Source: Oryza sativa Japonica Group
Lineage: Eukaryota > Streptophyta > Magnoliopsida > Poales > Poaceae
Direction of reading: 5' to 3'
DNA length: 64,000 nucleotides
Assembly: GCF_034140825.1 (NCBI RefSeq)
Contig: NC_089035.1
Coordinates: 4,423,001-4,487,000 of the forward strand
The position numbers and the translations under genes were made by a program. This document shows, piece after piece, positions 1 through 10,684 of this stretch. The first letter of the stretch is position 1. Each line of letters opens with the position of its first letter. The notes under the pieces are model-generated. The model had not been told where the DNA came from. It was given only the letters and a program-made list of their open reading frames with translations, and searched no databases.

Positions 1-430
1 CAATATTGTTAAATTATCAAAATTTGGTAAGATTTATTTTGGCTACAATCTGAACATACCCTTACATCCTAAACTTAAGCACTAACTTTTCGTTCATTAC
101 AGTCTAACCAATAAAAAAACATCAAAATTAATTAAAACGATGCCGACAACTATTTGGAATGGAGTTCGTAGCAGCTAGCTAGAACGTTCGCGCGGGTGCG
201 ATTTACCGATCGATCGATGCCCAAAACACACGTTGCTTTCCATGTATCGATCAGCGAAATTTACGCGCATCGAACGTCACATTCGGCGTTGCAGGTTTGC
301 ATATTTGCAAGAGAGCCGCGTGCATCACGCACGCATATATGCATGTGTATACGTGACACGGTAACACAGATTATTGGCGAATCCAAAAATTGTGGCGCGC
401 GTGGGAAATGGCCTGACCATACATGATATA

Positions 431-643
431 GGGCGTGTCCACTTTACTACCATTTTCAATCTTACCAAGTTTTAGCATTGCTAAATTTTAGTAAAGTTGA
501 CAAAATGTTAACGAGGTTGTCAAATTTTGGCAAGATTTCATATGTGCTTACTAAAATTTAGCAACAAACTAAACGTAGCCAAAATTTTGACAACTTTACC
601 AAAGAATAATATGGTTGAAAATAGCATCATAGTGAACATGCCC
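431..643. mobile_element. Foldback MITE, unassigned
   Basis: The ends are inverted repeats: GGGCGTGTCCACT at the left and the complement of GGGCATGTTCACT at the right, with similarity continuing about 28 bases inward. The interior is AT-rich with repeated AAATTTTGGCAA-type words. ATA flanks both sides and may be the target duplication, but this is too short to assign a superfamily. A related sequence lies around 35865-36215. Confidence 0.6.
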
Positions 644-864
644 ATATACTCACTTGGTTTTTTAATAGGTGACACATTTGACTTTTAAACATATATTTGA
701 TCTTCTGTTTTATTCTAAAACTTTGTGCAAATACGTAAGATATAAATAATGCTTAAAGTATTTTAAGTGATAAAACAACTAACAATAAAGTACATGATAA
801 TTTTAAAAAAGTGAATAAGACGAATGGTCAAACATGTATCAGAAATCAATAGTGTTATCTATTA

Positions 865-1116
865 CTCCCTTCGTCCTAAAATATAAGTATTTTTGGACTT
901 AGATACAATTTTTTAGATTCTACTTTGACCAACAATAAGTATAAAAATAAGATGTCTTAAATAAAAAGAGTTATTATGATATTTTGTTTAATAATAAATC
1001 TAGTAACATCAATTTTACATGATTGATCTTTTTAATTATTTTTGCTATTAATTATCAAAGTTAAAAAGGTTGACTTGACAGTATGTTATAAATTTTATGT
1101 TTTGGGATGGAGGCAG
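865..1116. mobile_element. Stowaway-type MITE
   Basis: The ends match the Stowaway pattern: CTCCCTTCGTCCTAAAATAT at the left and an inverted counterpart ending GGGATGGAGGCAG. TA flanks both sides, the usual Tc1/mariner target duplication. Length is 252 bases and there is no coding capacity. Confidence 0.8.
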
Positions 1117-1446
1117 TAGAAAAAAAAAGGTAGTATATGTACTTACATGCAGTATGCACATTATTGGTAATTTGGTATTACAAGATAACCGTGACAACAA
1201 ATAACTGTAGGTTTTGACATTGGGTTATATATCCTACATTGATCAATAATATTTTCAAAATATTCTAATAGTTTAGCATAAAAGATGTATCATTAGATTT
1301 TATATCAAAATTACTATACTAATATCTTATATTTAAATTTATCTGCTTTCCTATCGGTTAAAAATTAATAGTTAAAGTTCTCCGGTCAACCAATAAACAT
1401 GCATGTATGAACGTGCAGGGAGTAAATGTATTTCACCTAGCTTTTA

Positions 1447-1781
1447 GAGCAGGTTTAATAGTATCGCCGGCTACAAGCTATAAATGTGTACCATGTCATC
1501 TTATAGTTAGAGAGTACAATAATAAACTGTTGATACGTTAAACAAGTAATATCTTTATTAATTTTTTAATCACCTCAATCTCTTTCTTCTTTACCCTTCC
1601 CTCTCTCACTCCGCTGCAACACTGACAAAAAGCAATGCACAGACGTCTAGGAGCTCGTGTGCGCTGGCGACTAATTTACCGTCCGCTCGCACCCTCTTTC
1701 CTCCCTTCTCTCGCCCATATCATCATCAAATCTGACGTGTAGCTCATATCACTGGCTCAATCTACCTTATTAAACCTGCTC
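1447..1781. mobile_element. Tourist-type MITE
   Basis: The terminal inverted repeat is GAGCAGGTTTAATA at the left, with its reverse complement at the right end. TTA flanks both sides, the target duplication typical of PIF/Harbinger (Tourist) elements. Length is 335 bases. The interior includes a pyrimidine-rich tract and no gene. Confidence 0.75.
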
Positions 1782-2871
1782 TTATGTGGGGAATATTTCG
1801 GATATACATCACTTGTACTTAGTTGCGAAAAGCCTAATTCCCGAACACGCGTGGGCACCTCACGAATGCGCCCAGACAATGGATTGGTGATAGTGGCAGG
1901 GGCAAAGTGAGACGAAAGAGAGGGGGAGGAGATCAACTGCCGGGGCCACAGTGCATGCTTGGTGCCTTTCGATGCTCGCGAGGCTGGCGGTTGCAGTGGA
2001 GGAGGTGAGAACACCAAAGGGGAGAGAAGGGAGTTCGCCAGAGAAAGGCCATCTTTGACACATCCCGCTCCTATCGCTGAACTTGTACGCTCGTTCACGG
2101 TCAAGTTTGGAGAATACTAAGATGGAGAGAGAGAGAGAGAGAGCTGGAGATTAGGGTAATGGGATGCTGGGCTGTCAGTATGCGTTTGTAACCCATAAAT
2201 GCTCGCCTATTAGCCCCACCCACTTAGTTGTATGGAGTTTTGTTCAAACTCTAAAAAACTTCAGTCTTCTACGATAATTAATTACTCCGGTGCACGTAGG
2301 TCAATTAGGCGTACAGTCACCGGTGTGTATGCTCTTTTGGGAAAAAAAAACATTTTCCTAACTTGTGGCTAATTGCACGTGCAGTTTATCATCAAGTTTT
2401 ACTTAAGTCCATACGGCTTGCTAGCATGTCATTTGGCGTTAATTATACCTACCACACATGCAGCATGCCACATTGCCTCTGTCAGAAGAAAATGTAGTAG
2501 TAGCTTCGAGACAACAAAGACGACAGTTTTTTCTCCACAACAATCTCGAGGTCAAATCTTGATTAATTATGCTAATTAACGCGATCCGGATATACAATCT
2601 GCAGATATATTACTTAATTACACTAATGATGAAACGCTAATTGCCTTTTTTTTTCTCCACCAAGTTGATGAAATGATCGATCACCTGTCTTACCATTACC
2701 TTACCGAAAGTCCCTTTATGAGATAGAGACGCTAATTAAATATAGTTTTCCATGAGAAAAATGCTGTCACTGATCAATTATGCTTAGAGAAACAGTAACC
2801 ATAATAATAAATAAATTCATTCCCTGCTGTAGCAAGGAGGCACGTGACGCAAGCATCAACGTCAGACCGCT

Positions 2872-3132
2872 GGCCCATTATCCGATCTAAGCCCACGGCC
2901 CCAGGCTCGAAATATCCGGCCCATATACTTACATGGGCCGGGATCTGAAACAAACATCAGGCCTAACTACGTAATGGGCCCAGATTTAGGCCTCCTAACG
3001 AGGCCTTGATGGGCTAAGCGCCATCATGGGCCTCCGCTTTTTTTCGAAGCCCACGGCGAATTCCCTTCCCAGCGCCGCCGTAGCCGCCTCTGCGTCGGGG
3101 TTTGCGCGGGAAAAACCGAGGAATTTCCCGCC
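2872..3132 (+). promoter_or_regulatory. Promoter with site II elements and two E2F sites
   Basis: Immediately upstream of the histone-fold gene there are at least eight TGGGCC/TGGGCT words on one strand or the other (for example 2872, 2890, 2918, 2934, 2975, 3010, 3027, 3048). These are the site II elements common in plant proliferation and housekeeping promoters. Two E2F-like sites follow: GCGCGGGAAA at 3104-3113 and TTTCCCGCC at 3124-3132. E2F sites fit a replication gene induced in S phase. The motifs are seen; their function is inferred. Confidence 0.65.
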
Positions 3133-3201
3133 GGTTCGCGCCGGCCGCGGTTCATCATTCTTTGGCCTCTCCGAAACCTAGATCCCAAATCGACCCAAGC
3201 C

Positions 3202-3918
3202 ATGGCCGCCGCCGCCGTCGCCGACGAGGTCACCGAGGCGATGGAGCAAGTCGAAGGGGAGCGTGAGGAGGCCGACGCGGTCGCTGATGAGGCCGCCGAG
3301 GTGATGGAGCAAGCCGAAGGGGAGCGGGAGGAAGCCATCGATGCGGTCGCCGGCGAGGCCGGCGAGGTGATGAAGGAAGTCGTCGAAGGGGAGCGGGAGG
3401 AGGCGAATGCCATGGCCGATGAGGCCGATGAGGCGATGGAGCCGGAAGGGGAGCGGGAGGAGGAGGCAGACGCCGTCGCCGACGAGGCCACCGAGCCGAT
3501 GGAGCAAGTCGAAGGGGAGGGGGAGGATGGCGACGCCGCCGCGCAACGGCCGGCGCTGCCGCTGGGGAGGGTGAAGCGGATCATCCGGGTGGACCGTGAC
3601 ATCAAGAAGGTGACCAACGAGGCGGCGCTGCTCATCGCCGCGGCCACGGAGCTCTTCGTCGGCTCCCTCGCCGCGGGCGCCCACAGGGCCGCCTCCCGGC
3701 GCGGCCGGCGCGCGGTGCGTGCCGTGCACGTGCGGGCCGCCGCGCGCGAGCACCGCCCCACCGCCGACTTCCTCCTCGACTGCCTCCCCGCCGCCGAGGA
3801 GGCGGCGCCTGCTCGCGCGGCTGCCGCCGGTCCCAGCCGCGGCGGCGGAAGAGGAGAGGCAAAGCCGTTGCCACGTGGGACCCGCCGCATCGACGCGTTC
3901 TTCCAGAAGACCACCTAG
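3202..3918 (+). CDS. Dpb3/NF-YC13-like histone-fold protein
   Basis: Intronless frame of 238 residues. The N-terminal ~110 residues are an acidic tandem repeat, about five units with the core VEGEREEADAVADEA. Residues ~117-195 are a CBF/NF-Y-type histone fold (LPLGRVKRIIRVDRD, then TNEAALLIAAATELFV and a third helix ending RPTADFLLDCLP). The C-terminus GTRRIDAFFQK matches the end I remember for Arabidopsis NF-YC13 and resembles a PCNA-interacting (PIP-like) motif. That family is related to the small Dpb3 subunit of DNA polymerase epsilon rather than to CCAAT-binding NF-YC proteins. The two E2F sites upstream support a replication role. The ATG at 3202 is the first in frame after the promoter. 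The product is probably nuclear. The acidic repeat is unusual in length. Confidence 0.85.
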   Translation: MAAAAVADEVTEAMEQVEGEREEADAVADEAAEVMEQAEGEREEAIDAVAGEAGEVMKEVVEGEREEANAMADEADEAMEPEGEREEEADAVADEATEPMEQVEGEGEDGDAAAQRPALPLGRVKRIIRVDRDIKKVTNEAALLIAAATELFVGSLAAGAHRAASRRGRRAVRAVHVRAAAREHRPTADFLLDCLPAAEEAAPARAAAAGPSRGGGRGEAKPLPRGTRRIDAFFQKTT

Positions 3919-5068
3919 TGGTGTTCCCTCTCTGTATGTGTCTAATGCATCCGCTGCTCTAAATGTTTGGAGAAAAATTTCACTCGCAGATGAAACTATG
4001 AATTTTTATCATTTCGTTAGTCAAGCTCGTTTCCAATGTCTTGCAATGATTTGGTATGACCTGCTCAAATCTTGATTCCGGTTGCCGTGAATTTTGCGAT
4101 GCAGTTTCGGTAGGAATTGGTCTTTGTAAGATGATCTAGCTAATATATTTCTAGGTCCTGGTTCAAACACATGATTCTCAAAAGAATATATAATGCTAAT
4201 ACTAAGATTGCGACTTACCTTAGTTTCAGTGATCCTCTGTGATTCACCTCTCTGATAGATTACACTTATTCTGCAAACAGTTTATTGTTTTGGTCTTCAT
4301 GCAGTGATTCGGTAATTATATGCTGACGCTGTGACGCATACTGTGATAAGAAACACAAAACAAGGTTGTCCTTAGCTACTTTGTCGCTGGTTAGGATGCC
4401 GAGCCGTGTTGGTTTCATCTGAGGAAGTAGCTTGATTCCCTCTTGCCATGGAACATGTTAGCATCACAAAATTTGCATGAGTGGAACCCCACACTTTTGA
4501 AAGAATCCCACACTTTTTGGGTGTTTACCTGGGAAACAAGTAAGGCCTTAGTTTTTACACCAGTTTTAGAAACATTCTGCTCTCTTTCTTGTTCTTATTT
4601 GTTCTCAAAAAATCATGTTCATTTTACCTGTCTAAACAGGATAAGGATCAGAATCAGCATATTAGGATGGTTATTTATGTGTAACCACTAATTCCATATG
4701 AATTGATGAATAATAAAATTGTTCTTTTATTGCATAAATTCAGAAATGTCAACACACTGCTTGCCTGATGAGTGACAATAATCTCATATCAACAGATAAT
4801 ACAAATTCGTTAGAGATTTTCTGCTGGACAGAACTACTCCTGGTAAAAGACTAATAATATGATTTTCAGATTTTTGGCATCTATAACATATGAATGTTGT
4901 GAGTCCCTAAACTTTAGGGCACTGACTTCTGATGCCACAAGGCATCAATGCACATAGGCAGCTTCTTTATATCTGCACAACGAAGCTATGCAGGAAATCC
5001 AAAGGTGAAGCTTAGGCTCATTTGCTGCATGCACCTCTTCCCTCAGCAGCTCATAACGCTGCACAACC
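3919..5068. other. 3' region of histone-fold gene and P450 promoter
   Basis: No gene is seen. The first few hundred bases are presumably the 3' untranslated region of the upstream gene. The rest is AT-rich sequence ending in the leader of the first P450. The frame at 4443-4691 has no recognisable features. Confidence 0.5.
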
Positions 5069-6713
5069 ATGGGCCCCCTTTGGACCTTCATTCTGCTATA
5101 TCCTGAGATCTTCCTAGCTATCATCTGCTTCTTCTGGTTTTCACTCTTCCGTCCCATCAGGCAGCGCCAGAAGAGCAACCTCCCAGTGAACTGGCCTGTT
5201 TTTGGTATGCTTCCATTCCTCGTGCAGAATCTGCACTATATCCATGACAAAGTCGCAGATGTGCTCCGCGAGGCGGGGTGCACCTTCATGGTCAGTGGCC
5301 CGTGGTTCCTCAACATGAACTTCTTGATTACCTGTGACCCAGCCACGGTCAACCATTGCTTCAATGCCAACTTCAAAAACTACCCGAAAGGCAGTGAGTT
5401 TGCTGAAATGTTTGACATTCTAGGTGATGGACTCCTTGTAGCAGACTCTGAATCATGGGAGTATCAGCGACGCATGGCAATGTACATATTTGCTGCCCGT
5501 ACCTTTCGGTCCTTTGCGATGTCCACCATCACGAGGAAGACTGGCAGTGTCTTGTTACCCTACCTTGATCACATGGCTAAGTTTGGCTCAGAGGTTGAGC
5601 TGGAGGGTGTCTTCATGAGGTTCTCACTAGATGTGACATACTCTACTGTGTTTGCAGCTGACCTTGACTGCTTGTCAGTGTCTTCCCCAATCCCTGTGTT
5701 TGGCCAAGCTACGAAGGAAGCTGAGGAGGCAGTGCTGTTCAGGCACGTTATACCACCAAGCGTGTGGAAGCTCTTGAGGCTGCTCAATGTCGGGACCGAG
5801 AAGAAGCTGACCAATGCAAAGGTGGTGATCGATCAATTCATCTATGAGGAGATTGCCAAACGGAAGGCGCAGGCAAGCGATGGGCTCCAGGGAGACATCC
5901 TGTCCATGTACATGAAATGGTCCATTCATGAAAGTGCGCACAAGCAGAAGGATGAGCGGTTCCTCCGTGACACGGCAGTGGGTTTCATCTTTGCTGGGAA
6001 AGATCTCATTGCTGTCACACTGACTTGGTTCTTCTACATGATGTGCAAGCACCCACATGTCGAGGCGCGGATCCTCCAAGAGCTCAAGGGCCTTCAAAGC
6101 TCCACCTGGCCCGGGGACCTCCATGTCTTCGAGTGGGACACGCTCCGGTCTGCCATCTACCTCCAAGCCGCACTCCTTGAGACACTAAGGTGACACATCT
6201 TTGATCTCCCCATTCTCCCCCAATCTCACTAACAATTAATCTCCCTCTCTTCATCTTCTGACATTCTGACCAACTATTACATTGCTTGAATTGTGTTCCA
6301 GGCTCTTCCCCGCAACCCCGTTCGAGGAGAAGGAGGCGCTCGTTGACGATGTTCTCCCTAACGGTACCAAGGTGAGCCGGAACACGAGGATCATCTTCTC
6401 GCTGTACGCCATGGGGAGGATAGAAGGGATCTGGGGCAAGGACTGCATGGAGTTTAAGCCGGAGCGGTGGGTGTCGAAGAGCGGGCGCCTTCGCCACGAG
6501 CCAAGCTACAAGTTCCTGTCCTTCAACACCGGGCCCAGGAGCTGCCTCGGGAAGGAACTCAGCCTCAGCAACATGAAGATCATCGTTGCCTCCATCATCC
6601 ACAACTTCAAGGTTGAGCTGGTCGAGGGCCATGAGGTGATGCCGCAGAGCTCTGTCATACTTCACACGCAGAACGGCATGATGGTCAGGCTCAAGAGAAG
6701 GGATGCAGCTTGA
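5069..6713 (+). CDS. CYP96-type cytochrome P450, copy 1
   Basis: Two exons, 5069-6189 and 6302-6713, joined by a 112-base GT-AG intron just after ETLR; 510 residues. An N-terminal hydrophobic anchor (about residues 5-25) is followed by the proline-rich PVNWPVFG hinge. The ExxR motif is ETLR at ~371-374, PERW lies at ~423-426, and the heme-binding loop is FNTGPRSCLG at ~447-456, all intact. The I-helix reads FAGKDLIAVTLTW at ~307-319, where most P450s have AGxDTT, so the threonine that helps activate oxygen is absent. CYP96 enzymes (Arabidopsis MAH1 is one) hydroxylate long-chain alkanes or fatty acids for cuticular wax in the ER. The second CYP96 gene lies 2.4 kb downstream on the same strand. 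Whether this copy is catalytically normal is uncertain. Confidence 0.9.
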
Positions 6714-8152
6714 TAACCATGCTGTCAGCTTAGCTATCCTGCTTTCTTGTGTTATGTATATCTGCATGAGACTAGATGTCTATATGCAGAGTTGATGAGA
6801 TGGAATTATTATTAGAAAGTGTAAAATGTCTGGTTGGATTAGTGTCAGAATTGTAACCATGTGAAAGGAACAAAAATGTTGTGGTGATTGGTATATGATT
6901 GTGTGATGGTCTTTGGGTTGATTTATTCAAGTATTTGTGAAGAACAGTGTACTTAACATATCAGTTAAGACTTGAGAGTAAGTATCGGGTGATTATTATT
7001 ATCTGGTGACCACGTCTGTATGTGATGGGCTTTACAAACCTGCATACGAGAATAGGATAATTCTTGTTTCGTTTTCATGACCAGTTCACAAGTAAACCAT
7101 TAGACTGCAGAGGCTCCATCATTTCTTCACTTTTAAAAGAAACATTTGGCTGGGCCCACTTATATTTTTCGTGTAAACTCAGAATCGTCAAGCGAATTGT
7201 ATTGGTTCAGCTCATCGAAAAGTTTGATGGTCTCATTGTCGCCGAGTAGTTGGTGAAAGATGCCTTCAGCTTGTGGTGAAATGTGACCTCTGGATGTTTT
7301 TTGGTGTTTTTGCAAATATTTATCCAAACTATAATTTTATTTTTGAAATGGTCTAGAACAAAGGAACAAAAAAAAAAACAGAAGTAGCACATCGCTGTTC
7401 AGTTTCAAAAATTGTACTACAAAGTAAGTTCACCAAAAGACTTCAATAGCACGTTTACCAGAGACTGCAAAACTGGTCTGCTTTCTTAATGGAAATGACG
7501 ACTTCAGACATAGGTAAACCTTAGTGACATATATATAAGTGAAGTAAATAATATTTCTTTGAGGCCATTAGGCAAACTTTCTTAATCACAAGAAAACTCT
7601 TTTGGTATACCAGCAAGGCCTAATGAATCATATATAGAGTACAGGAGTACCTTATCTGTGGGCAGTTTTAACTTGTTGCACTAGAAGAGAACTTTTGGTT
7701 GGAGAAACCAGAAGTTTGCCTAATGGTGGCAAAATGATCAGCACAAATGGTAGCACTACTGACAATAGTGGATTGTATGATCCTCTTTTCCAACCCTGTC
7801 TGACCAGAAACTAATGGCCAGCTAATCTTGATGTGATCAGTATTCAGTGGTAACCCTTTTATGTCTACTAGAACGAACTTGCTATACATTACATCAATTT
7901 GGTTCAAGCAAAGAAAATAAATCACATACTTCCTCCAGACACAAAAAGAGTGCCATATTTAAATTCATGCAGTTAACATAAGTTAACTTTAATCATAATG
8001 ATTATTCAGAAATATGAAAATGACACGTGCAAGTTTATTATAACAAAATATCTCATAATATCACACTTATATCGTAACACTTTTCTATGTATTTATAGAA
8101 AGGAGAATTAAATGGTCAAAGTCATAATTTGTGACTAGAGGGAGTAACATTC

Positions 8153-8543
8153 GGGAAACTATTCTAATCCCTCGAGGGAATGTTCCCTCGTTTGCTCAAA
8201 AACCATCTAAACGGTTATGAAAAATTCTGGAAAAATTTGAAAACATTCATACAACACATATATACAACTCCACAAAATCTTAAGTCCAAACTCAACTCAC
8301 ACGTCGAGATATAAAAAAGACAAATTCAGCGTATGAATAGTAGCGTACTGTTTATATCTAAATTTGTCTTTTTTGTTTCTCGATGTGTAGATCGAATTTA
8401 AACATGAATTTTGGTGGACTAGTAGGTATCATTATACTCTACATTATCAATTTTTTTTAGAATTTTTCACAACTATTTTCATCGAATTTGGAAGAAAAAG
8501 GTATACGAGGGGATATCCCCTCGAGGGATTAGAATCCACACTC
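8153..8543. mobile_element. MULE-like foldback element with 9-bp target duplication
   Basis: Inverted ends share ATTCTAATCCCTCGAGGG near each terminus. The 9-base word GTAACATTC occurs directly on both sides (8144-8152 and 8544-8552), which fits a Mutator-like insertion. Internal sequences are also inverted (AAATTTGTCTTTTT against its complement). Length is 391 bases with no coding sequence. Confidence 0.7.
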
Positions 8544-8643
8544 GTAACATTCTGTTTTTTTATTTTTCCAAAGTAATTGCAATACCTACATGTTCATAGG
8601 TGGTTGCATTTAGGTCAATGTTGATGGTGAATCCAATATAATA

Positions 8644-8880
8644 CTTCCTCCATTTTTTTTATATTTAACATCGTTGATTTTTTTACTTACGTTTGGCCAT
8701 TGTTCTCATTCAAAATTTTATACAAATATGTAAAATCATAAATCATGCTTAAAGTACTCGTAATAACAAAACAAATATCAACAAATAAATGATGATTAGA
8801 TAAGTTCATCGAATAAGATAAATAGTCAAACTTAGATCCAAAAGTTAACGGTGTTAAACATTTTAAGAAAAGGGAGGAAG
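8644..8880. mobile_element. Stowaway-like MITE
   Basis: The left end is CTTCCTCCATTTTTTT preceded by TA. The right end is the imperfect complement ending GGGAGGAAG. The interior carries the TTGACTATT / TTTGGCCATTG words common in this rice MITE group. The right-hand TA is not clear. Confidence 0.55.
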
Positions 8881-9070
8881 TTTTTTTTTTTTTGAAAAGG
8901 GTAGGGACTAGGGAGGAAGTAATTGATGTGGAAGAAAAGATAACTCATTTGTTTTCTTGATTGAAATGAGGTGGCATTGCCTACTTGCCGTGCACCATAT
9001 GACTCCTCCCTCCTCATCACTCCCTTTCACCTAATGACCTAAACCCAAACCCTCCACAATTTTTATCATC

Positions 9071-9077
9071 TATATAA
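9071..9077 (+). promoter_or_regulatory. TATA box of P450 copy 2
   Basis: TATATAA stands 90 bases before the start codon at 9167, which predicts a leader of about 60 bases. Confidence 0.55.
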
Positions 9078-9166
9078 CCACACGAAACTCCATCCATGGC
9101 GGCGAGCGAGCTCACAAGTCCACAGAGACACACCTCACCAGCTTGATCAAGAGCTAGCCAAGCCAA

Positions 9167-10684
9167 ATGGAGCTCCTGCCATGGCTTCTCGGCTTCGTGG
9201 TCAAGTACCCGGAGATCATGGCGTCCGCCGCTTGCTTCTTGCTGCTCTTCTGCAGGTTTAGGAGGAGGAGCAAGCGGATTCCGACGAACTGGCCGGTGGT
9301 CGGCGCGCTCCCGGCGATCGTGGCGAACGCCGGGCGCGTCCACGACTGGGTGACGGAGTTCCTTCGCGCGGCGGCGATGTCGCACGTCGTCGAGGGACCG
9401 TGGGGCTCGCCGGGGGACGTGCTCATCACCGCCGACCCGGCGAACGTGGCGCACATGTTCACGGCGAACTTCGGCAACTACCCCAAGGGGGAGGAGTTCG
9501 CCGCCATGTTCGACGTGCTCGGCGGCGGCATCTTCAACGCCGACGGCGAGTCGTGGTCGTTCCAGCGGCGGAAGGCGCACGCGCTGCTGTCGGACGCGCG
9601 GTTCCGCGCCGCCGTGGCGGCGAGCACGTCGCGGAAGCTCGGCGGCGGGCTCGTGCCGCTGCTCGACGGGGTCGCCGCGTCGGGCGCCGCCGTGGACCTG
9701 CAGGACGTGTTCATGCGCCTCACGTTCGACCTCACGGCGATGTTCGTGTTCGGCGTCGACCCCGGCTGCCTCGCCGCCGACTTCCCCACCGTCCCCTTCG
9801 CCGCGGCCATGGACGACGCCGAGGAGGTGCTCTTCTACCGCCACGTTGCGCCCGTGCCATGGCTAAGGCTCCAGAGCTACCTCAAGATCGGGCACTACAA
9901 GAAGATGGCCAAGGCTCGGGAGGTGCTCGACGCGTCCATCGCCGAGCTCATCGCTCTCCGGCGAGAGCGCAAGGCGGCCGACGCCAACGCCACCGGCGAC
10001 GCCGACCTGCTCACGGCGTACCTGGCATGCCAGGACGAGATCGGCATGGACGGCGCCGCGTTTGACGCGTTCCTGCGCGACACGACGCTGAACCTCATGG
10101 TCGCCGGCCGCGACACGACGAGCTCGGCCCTGACATGGTTCTTCTGGCTGCTCTCCAACCACCCCGGCGTCGAGGCCAGGATCCTCGCCGAGCTCCGCGC
10201 GCACCCGCCGTCACCCACCGGCGCCGAGCTGAAGCGGCTGGTCTACCTGCACGCGGCGCTGTCGGAGTCGCTCCGGCTGTACCCGCCGGTGCCGTTCGAG
10301 CACAAGGCGGCGGCGAGGCCGGACACGCTGCCGAGCGGCGCCGCCGTGGGGCCGACGCGGCGGGTGATCGTGTCGCTCTACTCCATGGGGAGGATGGAGG
10401 CGGTGTGGGGGAAGGGCTGCGAGGAGTTCAGGCCGGAGCGGTGGCTGACGCCGGCGGGGAGGTTCCGGCACGAGCGCTCGTGCAAGTTCGCCGCGTTCAA
10501 CGTCGGCCCGCGCACGTGCCTCGGCCGCGACCTCGCGTTCGCGCAGATGAAGGCCGTCGTCGCCGCCGTCGTGCCGCGGTTCCGTGTCGCCGCCGCCGCG
10601 GCGCCGCCGCGGCCCAAGCTGTCCATCATCCTCCACATGAGGGATGGACTGAAGGTGAAGGTGCACAGGAGACAAGAGGATTGA
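9167..10684 (+). CDS. CYP96-type cytochrome P450, copy 2
   Basis: Single exon, 505 residues. It has an N-terminal membrane anchor (about residues 5-27), then PTNWPVVG. The I-helix VAGRDTTSSALTWFFW at ~310-325 is canonical, ExxR is ESLR at ~366-369, and the heme loop is FNVGPRTCLG at ~443-452. All key residues are present. It is clearly a paralogue of the preceding P450 (shared FTANFGNYPKG-type and FMRLTFDLT-type blocks) but intronless and much richer in GC, a split often seen among grass paralogues. Likely role: hydroxylation of aliphatic wax or fatty acid chains at the ER, from the CYP96 family; the substrate is unknown. The ATG at 9167 follows a TATA box at 9071 at a suitable distance. Confidence 0.93.
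   Translation: MELLPWLLGFVVKYPEIMASAACFLLLFCRFRRRSKRIPTNWPVVGALPAIVANAGRVHDWVTEFLRAAAMSHVVEGPWGSPGDVLITADPANVAHMFTANFGNYPKGEEFAAMFDVLGGGIFNADGESWSFQRRKAHALLSDARFRAAVAASTSRKLGGGLVPLLDGVAASGAAVDLQDVFMRLTFDLTAMFVFGVDPGCLAADFPTVPFAAAMDDAEEVLFYRHVAPVPWLRLQSYLKIGHYKKMAKAREVLDASIAELIALRRERKAADANATGDADLLTAYLACQDEIGMDGAAFDAFLRDTTLNLMVAGRDTTSSALTWFFWLLSNHPGVEARILAELRAHPPSPTGAELKRLVYLHAALSESLRLYPPVPFEHKAAARPDTLPSGAAVGPTRRVIVSLYSMGRMEAVWGKGCEEFRPERWLTPAGRFRHERSCKFAAFNVGPRTCLGRDLAFAQMKAVVAAVVPRFRVAAAAAPPRPKLSIILHMRDGLKVKVHRRQED

Larger units (their letters stand above)
1..2860. other. Intergenic region with MITEs
   Basis: I see no convincing gene. Open frames here are short and have no recognisable motif. 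The stretch is AT-rich and holds three inverted-repeat elements listed separately (431-643, 865-1116, 1447-1781) and a short GA run near 2126-2144. The frames at 1757-2104 (-) and 2373-2579 (+) look like chance. Confidence 0.6.
6714..9060. other. Intergenic spacer between P450 genes
   Basis: No gene is seen. The spacer contains the 3' region of the first P450, a MULE-like foldback element (8153-8543) and a Stowaway-like MITE (8644-8880). The short frames at 7064-7392 and 7668-7925 have no recognisable motifs. Confidence 0.6.

Noticed and set aside
3024-3914. 296-codon frame on the minus strand opposite the histone-fold gene
   Set aside because: It is the antisense of a repetitive GC-rich coding sequence, is dominated by Ser/Ala/Arg repeats and has no motif. 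It is a shadow.
9400-10065. Long Arg-rich frames overlapping CYP96 copy 2
   Set aside because: They are out-of-frame reads of a very GC-rich gene whose true frame has all P450 motifs.
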